Shown here piece by piece: positions 60,401 through 64,000 of a stretch of DNA of 64,000 nt. The stretch's first letter is position 1; every line of letters starts with the position of its first letter. The DNA is from DAOPYU01 sp942493245 (lineage in GTDB: Bacteria > Sumerlaeota > Sumerlaeia > UBA8349): the NCBI GenBank assembly GCA_942493245.1, contig OW818685.1, forward strand, positions 1-64,000. The letters run 5' to 3'. The notes beneath the pieces were generated by a model that searched no databases, was not told the DNA's origin, and was given only the letters and a program-made list of their open reading frames with translations. The translations under genes were made by a program, and so were the position numbers.

Positions 60401-63108
60401 GCACGGTGGTGACGCTGACGGAAACGCCGAATGCGACGTATCGGTTTGTCAACTGGACGGGCGACGCCACGGGTACGGCTGCGTCGGCTCAGGTGACGAT
60501 GGACGGCAACAAGACCGTCACGGCGAACTTCGAACTGATCCCGGTTTACACGCTGACACTGGTGGCCGACCCGGTTGGCGCTGGCACGCTGGCGAAGACT
60601 CCGAATCTGGAAGGCTATGAAGTCGGCGCTCAGGTGACGCTGACTGCGACGCCGGCTGAGGGCTTCCAGTTCCGCGGTTGGGTGGACGGTTCGACGACGG
60701 TGACGTCGCCCTACACGATGCCCGCCGAGAACAAGACCCTCACGGCGAAGTTCAAACCGCTTCTGCCCGACCAGTACACGGTGACGGTGGTTGCGGACCC
60801 GGTGGCGGGTGGCTCGGTCTCGAAGGCTCCGGATCAGGCGACCTACGCGAAGGATGCGGTGGTGACGTTGACCGCTGCGGAAAACACGGGCTACACGTTT
60901 GACGGGTGGTACGACGGCGCGACGCAGTTGACGACCGAAAAGACCTACGCGTACACGGTGGCCGAGAACAAGGTCTTCACGGCCAAGTTCACGCAGGTTG
61001 CGACCTACACCCTGGCGGTGACGGCGGACCCGGCGGAAAAGGGTTCGGTGGCGCTCGATCCGGCTGGTGGTTCTTACGAGGCCGGTACGGTGGTGACGCT
61101 GACGGCGACTCCGGCGACCGATTGCCAGTTCGACGGGTGGTACGATGGTGCGACGTTGCTTTCGACCGCTTCGCCGTATCAGTACACGATGCCGGCCGAG
61201 AACAAGGCCCTCACGGCGAAGTTCTCGGATGTTATTCCGGGACAGTTCACGGTGACGGTGGTGGCCGATCCGGTCGCGGGCGGCACGGTCTCGAAGGCTC
61301 CGGACCAGGCGAGCTACGCGAACGGCGCGCAGGTCACGTTGACTGCGGCGGCGAACGCGGCTTACACGTTCGACGGCTGGTATGACGGCGCCACGCAGGT
61401 CTCGACGAACGCTTCGTATGTCTATACGGTGGCGGGCGCCAACAAGACCTTCACGGCGAAGTTCACGGCCAAGGCTCAGTACACGCTGACGGTGATGGCT
61501 GACCCGAGCATCGGCGGCACGGTGTCGAAGACGCCCGACCAGGCCACCTACCTGGAAGGCGCGGCGGTGACGCTGACGGCGACGGCGATGACGGGTTACG
61601 AGTTCGTCGGCTGGTACGACGGCGCGACGTTGCTTTCGTCGCTGACGTCGTACGCTTACACGATGCCCGCGGCGAACAAGTCGCTGACGGCGAAGTTCGA
61701 GTTGTCGGGTCTGCCCGCTCCGGCGAACGTGACGGCCTCGGGCAACACGTTCCGCGTGCTGCTGAACTGGGATTCCGTGACGAGCGCGACGGCTTACCTG
61801 ATCGAGCGGACGGCTGTGGACTCGACCCATACGCTCAGCTGGACGGTGAGCGCGGCGGATGCGCTGGTTGGGACCGGTACGAACGCGTTTGCCGATGACA
61901 CGGCCAGCCCGGCGATCCCGTATGCCTACGTGGTCACGGCTCTTGACGCCCAGGAAAACCTGGGTACGCCGAGTCTGCCGGCGACGGCGACGGTGATGGC
62001 CGAGGTGTTCGCGGCTGCGAACTACAAGGTGACGTGCAAGGGCTACACGCTGGTGCGCAGCGCGTCGAACGACCTGACGTTTGAGCCGACGATTGCCGGT
62101 TCGAACCCGGGTACGATCAAGATCGCGTTGCTGAAGAAGATGCCCTCGAACGCGGTGGACAATGCGGCCAAGGGGATCTACTACCTGACGAGCGTGACGC
62201 AGGTTCCGATGCTGCGGGTCAACGGCAGCGTCAAGACGCTGGCGTTCGACGTTCCGGTGCTGGCGCTTGTCGTGCGCGACCTGGCCAAGTCGGTTTCGGC
62301 CAAGTCGGTGACGTTCCTGACGGCGAACGAGTTCGGCTCGATCTCGATCGCGGCGACGAAGGACTCGGGCGCGGGTCTGTACGCTCGTACGTTCATCCAG
62401 ACGACGAGCGCGGGCACGACGCCGATGTCGATCAAGGTGACGGGCGCGGTGGTCGAGGAAGTCGGCTCGACAGCGGCGACGGCTCAGCCGATCAAGTTGC
62501 TCAACGTGGCGTCGAAGACGTACAAGGACGCCGCTAAGGCGACGCGGACGAGTCTGGGCGCGATCGGCTCGCTGCCGGTGGTGGTCAACGAACTGCAGGT
62601 GGGCAACACGACGTCGGCTCCGGCCGAAGCGACCCCGTGCTCGATCCAGGGCAGCACGCTCAAGGCCATCACGGTCTCGGGCGGCCCGCTGGTGGCGGAT
62701 GAGCTCGTGGGCGCGATCGACAAGGTGACGGTGGCGGGCGGCAACCTGCGTGCGAGCCTGATCCAGTCGTCGAAGGACCTGGTGCTGGTCCAGGCGACGG
62801 CGAAGAAGGGCGTGGGCGGCGCGGTTGGCACGGCGGGCTCTCCGCTGGCGCTGGTCGTCAAGGGCCAGCCGAGCTCGAAGGGCGTGGCGATCGGCAAGGT
62901 GTCCGCTCAGACAGGCGTTTCGGGCTTCTTCTACGCGGGTTACGACGCTGCGACGGGCGCCCCGACGAAGTCGGGCGGCATCAACATCCTCCAAACCAAG
63001 TCTGGAGTGGTGGAAGGCGCTGCGTTCCTCGACCCGGCTCTGGTGTCGAAGCTGAAAATCCTGCCCAAGACGCCGGTTCAGCCGATCGTGATCAACCCCG
63101 GTTCGTAA
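54445..63108 (+). CDS. Giant modular surface/secreted protein (2887 residues)
   Basis: AGGAGG lies six bases before ATG 54445. A signal peptide ends near residue 31 (PASAQ). Domains in order are: a DUF1349-like beta-sandwich (about 32-225), a HYDIN/ASH-type domain (235-345), a LamG-like domain (355-595), ASH (600-715), LamG (720-930) and ASH (935-1055). A second DUF1349-like domain (1060-1270) is followed by a right-handed parallel beta-helix beginning IHVKQGGTGLGTSW (1275) and closing with a choice-of-anchor-like DVGCYEAG (about 1725). Then come nine InlB B-type repeats of about 77 residues (1729-2419), a fibronectin III-like domain (2424-2530) and an unrecognised C-terminal region of about 360 residues. 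No LPXTG, PEP-CTERM or obvious outer-membrane barrel is seen. It probably works as an adhesin or carbohydrate-binding envelope protein. Confidence 0.85.
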   Translation: MQKQKYFRAAMRLLTCLIAVGVLAWAAPASAQVTWDGAMDIGSVQAPGSSVVDGNQITITASGTDLWNAADGFYFAYKRMVGDGQIIARLNTIEGADGLTPNGWAKVGLMFRETLEPGSKDIICVQTISNNRALQARATTGAGYLGDFGGMNGVAPSWLKLMRKGNSFRAWTSDDGLVWTEFANPASFSTLSVAQTAYVGICATAHTDGNVVGTNAVSIITNLTDISITEGTPPSVLLDPAYSMGLLAPNSGLATKMIQVKNDGSLPLTLSGAAVTGANFTLVGVKVDGVVSSFPVTVIRDGAKVELEVTYNATAEGAFMGQLSVLSNDPDKPSVTVPIGVAVGVDDLPLKDGLVWHLSADVGVIKNGASALGWIDLSPTGNGSAFQADAAKQPAWQDNMMGAQPVLSFDGTDDTMAFLSPASVRDFSTIVVFKVKDGGTANDYRHVFSTDGWQYGAVHYHFSNLMALNVGINGVDLGGDAWFVSNDAAANVIPFDQPFIAGFSEDGREFRSWLNGGSPWVQKNRNGKQTKTLGPGHLGAYNGTGNFTNMELAEVIAYNHDLTYGEQNQVAYYLKQKYGITDEQAPAIKTPPVPYGVVRPLGLDFGCVESGDKVTRTVNIANDGDGQMMAEVHTVNLSGCTIENVKTFDGTAIPSANNYRSMVDGGTTIVVTLAYDGTKPIVATEALLVKWAPADVSFIQEVNVLIGGKAGVALPPVQRGLLAAFAADNITLTTADGTVDKWPDYSPVKNDLNRSNGAPKLQTNVINGKPAVYLSGDTAGDRFTCNENMVRTAFVVCKEDEGTAANWRAILGHTWANDFHRGVNGAIICGPPENYATASTINGETRLNGSVVDSNTTLVPQDKFSLISIRTAGEARFNQLGRDRGMNDRHWFGHFAEVILYDRVLSDAENQQVGLYLQQKYGLTGTFAAPPEGPKMVVSATAANFGSAYADTNPVYRTIKITNGGFGSPALQIYPLALTGTDFTIVGADLNGVALDAPYGAVVRGGDEADELIVKLAFKPNATLGEKTANLTISGNDPANASVTVALKGSVVAKEGAWFSKDIGNVDMARPGSTTVVGEGETAQVTIFAAGQDIWNRYDEFRYVFQELKGDGSIQAQVLDIQPGTGETLNDWVKAGVMIRDNVSHGSTYAMAEVTNNIGVGANSQFRLKPERDCTGGSGQTAANNDGVGAIRNGGYFVRVERVGNLFKTYASMDGDPDISLWTNLGTQTIPMGETVLIGLAVTSHEDDRSVTALFSGVKTEGVVSDVEIAGKTPNRIHVKQGGTGLGTSWDDAMGDVRAAVLKAQLNNSGEVWVAGGNYYMSDTVRVSSIPFLGMNMAIYGGFAGTETELAQRDLNANNLSILFNTAKNSRLFGVYSQEDAGLSNITIDGFVMTGGNVQDSAWEVFEPSGSAIVANNVDYSLAVRNCKFIDNRCGGPEVGGRYGGAIGVVEGGSRGFTVENCTFAGNYSKDFGGAIFVWWTNIKVKNSLFAGNYSGAQGAAIGGLFGHVNRSSDFVNCTFANNQAGADGLTLARYEMGGLYFTNNIIANNKVGNRLFARENATSGAKVRRDADLIFGNTQNDPADDSILQGAADITGDPKFGASIVGSWASVAGVAGTSTTLLTATGDVFGAANSLVGRLINPDTTTQSLQTLIVANTANSVTVLGDLTDTVVAALPFEVFDYTIQTGSAAIDTGSADVDVKTDITGKYRPSGAGIDVGCYEAGVAAERFTVTVTNAGLGSGIVTKDPLDTTYLKDSSVVLTAIPTGSDTFGGWTGVPAGDEMKNPLTLVVDANKAITATFNGAIVITYSLTANVNPAEGGSVVLNPATGPYNQGTVVTATATPAAGYRFVNWTGDASGTAAAVQVTMNANKTITANFELIPTYTLTTNVAPVDFGTVTKVPDLPNYADGTQVQLTANPAAGKRFVNWTGDASGTNPVVTVTMNANKTVTANFEDIPAQFTLTVIINPVGAGTVVLDPTGGVYDAGTVVTLTETPNATYRFVNWTGDATGTAASAQVTMDGNKTVTANFELIPVYTLTLVADPVGAGTLAKTPNLEGYEVGAQVTLTATPAEGFQFRGWVDGSTTVTSPYTMPAENKTLTAKFKPLLPDQYTVTVVADPVAGGSVSKAPDQATYAKDAVVTLTAAENTGYTFDGWYDGATQLTTEKTYAYTVAENKVFTAKFTQVATYTLAVTADPAEKGSVALDPAGGSYEAGTVVTLTATPATDCQFDGWYDGATLLSTASPYQYTMPAENKALTAKFSDVIPGQFTVTVVADPVAGGTVSKAPDQASYANGAQVTLTAAANAAYTFDGWYDGATQVSTNASYVYTVAGANKTFTAKFTAKAQYTLTVMADPSIGGTVSKTPDQATYLEGAAVTLTATAMTGYEFVGWYDGATLLSSLTSYAYTMPAANKSLTAKFELSGLPAPANVTASGNTFRVLLNWDSVTSATAYLIERTAVDSTHTLSWTVSAADALVGTGTNAFADDTASPAIPYAYVVTALDAQENLGTPSLPATATVMAEVFAAANYKVTCKGYTLVRSASNDLTFEPTIAGSNPGTIKIALLKKMPSNAVDNAAKGIYYLTSVTQVPMLRVNGSVKTLAFDVPVLALVVRDLAKSVSAKSVTFLTANEFGSISIAATKDSGAGLYARTFIQTTSAGTTPMSIKVTGAVVEEVGSTAATAQPIKLLNVASKTYKDAAKATRTSLGAIGSLPVVVNELQVGNTTSAPAEATPCSIQGSTLKAITVSGGPLVADELVGAIDKVTVAGGNLRASLIQSSKDLVLVQATAKKGVGGAVGTAGSPLALVVKGQPSSKGVAIGKVSAQTGVSGFFYAGYDAATGAPTKSGGINILQTKSGVVEGAAFLDPALVSKLKILPKTPVQPIVINPGS
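59629..61701 (+). repeat. Nine tandem InlB B-type repeats inside the giant gene
   Basis: Nine coding repeats of about 230 bp. Each encodes a unit opening with a YTLTVxADPxxGGTV-like strand and closing with a TAKFT or TANFE strand. Units 2-4 share FVNWTGDASGT; units 6-9 share FDGWYDGAT-type blocks. Two subfamilies suggest stepwise duplication. Confidence 0.85.
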
Positions 63109-63130
63109 GAAACGGGGACAGGCCCTGAAA

Positions 63131-63161
63131 TTTCGGCGGGAGGCGAACCCTCCCGCCGAAA
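63131..63161 (+). terminator. GC hairpin after the giant gene
   Basis: Perfect 13-bp arms (63131-63143 and 63149-63161), 22 bases after the stop, with no T-run. This may be the first of two stacked terminators. Confidence 0.6.
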
Positions 63162-63206
63162 GGGCGGGCCTGAGGTCAGGATCAAACGACAGGCGGCAAA
63201 AAGATT

Positions 63207-63249
63207 CGGGGGAGAAGCCTCACAAGGGCTTCTCCCCCGAGTTGTTTTT
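63207..63249 (+). terminator. Rho-independent terminator downstream of the giant gene
   Basis: Arms CGGGGGAGAAGCC (63207-63219) and GGCTTCTCCCCCG (63227-63239) are followed by AGTTGTTTTT. This strong second terminator closes the transcript. The stem resembles that of the terminator at 19069. Confidence 0.88.
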
Positions 63250-63330
63250 GGGTGGATGAAATGGGTCGGATTCGTTGGATCGAGACGTCGGAGGCAAGGG
63301 CGCTTCAACTGCGGTTTTTTATAGCCCTCG

Positions 63331-63623
63331 CCAAAAAGAATCTTCATTAATGACACGGAGCCAGGTGTTCCAGACCCAAGTCCCGTCAGGGACTTCGGAC
63401 AATAGCCCAGCGCTTCAGCGCTGGGTTCAGGATCATCCCTTTTCCCCGCGTCCCGGAGGGACGGCTGTCGGTTCCCCCGGGTTTTCCAGTCGTCCCTCCG
63501 GGACGAATTGTCTGAGGATCGCTTTCCCACCGTTGAAACGGTGGGCTACTTTCTTGCCGTCCCTCCGGGACGGAACGGCTGATTCTCAGAACCGACAATC
63601 GGAATAATGAAGATTCTTTCTGG
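63331..63623. mobile_element. MITE-like element with 21-bp terminal inverted repeats
   Basis: Ends CCAAAAAGAATCTTCATTAA (from 63331) and its inverse ending at 63623 match with two mismatches over 21 bp. Inside are nested palindromes: CCCAGCGCTTCAGCGCTGGG, CGTCCCGGAGGGACG, CCCACCGTTGAAACGGTGGG and CGTCCCTCCGGGACG. These are familiar short repeats of PVC-type genomes. The 293-bp element has no coding capacity and differs from the other MITE-like family. Confidence 0.75.
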
Positions 63624-63643
63624 CAATTGCTCTAATTGTCAGG

Positions 63644-64000
63644 TTACAACCGCAACAGTTCCCGCGCGTTTCCGGAGAGGATTTTTTCTTTGTCAGAGTC
63701 GGAAATCGGGAAACTCCGGACATACTCGATCTGTTGGGACATGATGCCCCAGGGAGAGTCCGTACCCAACAGAATGCGATCCAGACTGTGTCCCTGAAGA
63801 ATCCGGTTGAGGGATGCGGGGGAACAAAAGTCGAGACAGAAAGCCGTGTCGATATAGAGATCGTCACGGCCCATGAGGGTTTCGGTGAATTCGTCAAAAG
63901 CGTTCCATCCGCCCAGGTGAGCCAGGACGAGTTTCAGGCCCGGTACGGAGTCGAGCGCCCGGGCAAAGCGGGTGGGGGACGCGTTATCGCAGGAGTCGAA
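63644..64000 (-). CDS. Amidohydrolase (TIM-barrel, Amidohydro_2 type), 5' end outside window
   Basis: The minus-strand frame is open from the window edge to TAA at 63644, giving 118 C-terminal residues. LVLAHLGGWNAF holds a metal- or substrate-binding His, and RILLGTDSPWG holds the catalytic-type Asp, both usual for metal-dependent amidohydrolases. The end KILSGNARELLRL is typical of the family, in which released lactonases and decarboxylases also occur. The start and N-terminal metal site lie beyond base 64000, so the substrate cannot be judged. Confidence 0.85.
   Translation of the reverse strand, partial: FDSCDNASPTRFARALDSVPGLKLVLAHLGGWNAFDEFTETLMGRDDLYIDTAFCLDFCSPASLNRILQGHSLDRILLGTDSPWGIMSQQIEYVRSFPISDSDKEKILSGNARELLRL

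Noticed and set aside
58060..62994. 1644-codon open frame on the minus strand inside the giant surface gene
   Set aside because: Arg/His/Val-rich translation without any domain. It is a by-product of strong G+C codon bias and the repeats on the plus strand.
63380..63600. Possible CRISPR array or tRNA cluster near the right end
   Set aside because: The repeats are self-complementary, unevenly spaced and of different sequences, and no tRNA cloverleaf features are present.

Overview
The window is a G+C-rich bacterial chromosome segment with about 35 genes, nearly all on the plus strand. No rRNA, tRNA, CRISPR array, transposase or integrase was seen. The gene mix suggests a free-living heterotroph of the PVC group or an allied candidate phylum (Lentisphaerota, Sumerlaeota or Hydrogenedentota type). 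The evidence is many Gfo/Idh/MocA oxidoreductases (several with twin-arginine signals), DUF1080 and ThuA domains, an Agl23-like protein, YfhO, a futalosine-pathway MqnD protein and a giant multi-domain surface protein. This placement is an inference from gene content; no marker gene is present.

Region 1 (1-19030) is devoted to sugar oxidation. It starts with a 5'-truncated Gfo/Idh/MocA gene, which is translationally coupled to a seven-haem cytochrome c and followed by a membrane cytochrome b. A decayed Gfo/Idh/MocA relic follows. Then come two paralogous Tat-exported oxidoreductases, a TIM-barrel/DUF1080 fusion, an MFS transporter, a second TIM-barrel isomerase/epimerase, a cytoplasmic and a Tat-exported Gfo/Idh/MocA protein, and a 1141-residue ThuA-DUF1080-HEAT fusion. 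Together they look like an oxidise, cleave and import route for glycosides, probably through 3-keto intermediates.

Region 2 (19773-23230) is a tandem array of four secreted discoidin-like paralogues. The third carries the truncated start of a further copy.

Region 3 (23420-45367) is mostly envelope and housekeeping. It holds an Agl23-like membrane protein, ApbE, two PilT-type ATPases, a renalase-like flavoprotein, MqnD, a GlgC-like pair, YfhO and an ArnT-like glycosyltransferase. It ends with a small lipid cluster: GT2-DUF2062, LpxL-like acyltransferase, acyl carrier protein and ketoacyl synthase.

Region 4 (45629-48302) is a dhaK-dhaL-lsrF operon for phosphorylating and cleaving a small ketose, closed by a strong terminator.

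Region 5 (48462-51956) is a small, more A+T-rich defence island. It contains an AAA ATPase plus RloB pair (AbiL/RloAB type) behind a probable leaderless promoter and a palindromic operator, a tiny membrane coiled-coil protein, and a HEPT-MNT toxin-antitoxin pair.

Region 6 (51981-64000) has a minus-strand PQQ-like propeller protein, a 2887-residue modular surface protein with nine InlB-type repeats, and the 3' part of an amidohydrolase.

The intergenic regions carry several repeat families. One is a MITE-like element (275-368 bp, three copies) with roughly 20-bp terminal inverted repeats. Another is a 293-bp element with 21-bp ends near 63.4 kb. There are also several short palindromic repeats, some of which reach into coding sequence.
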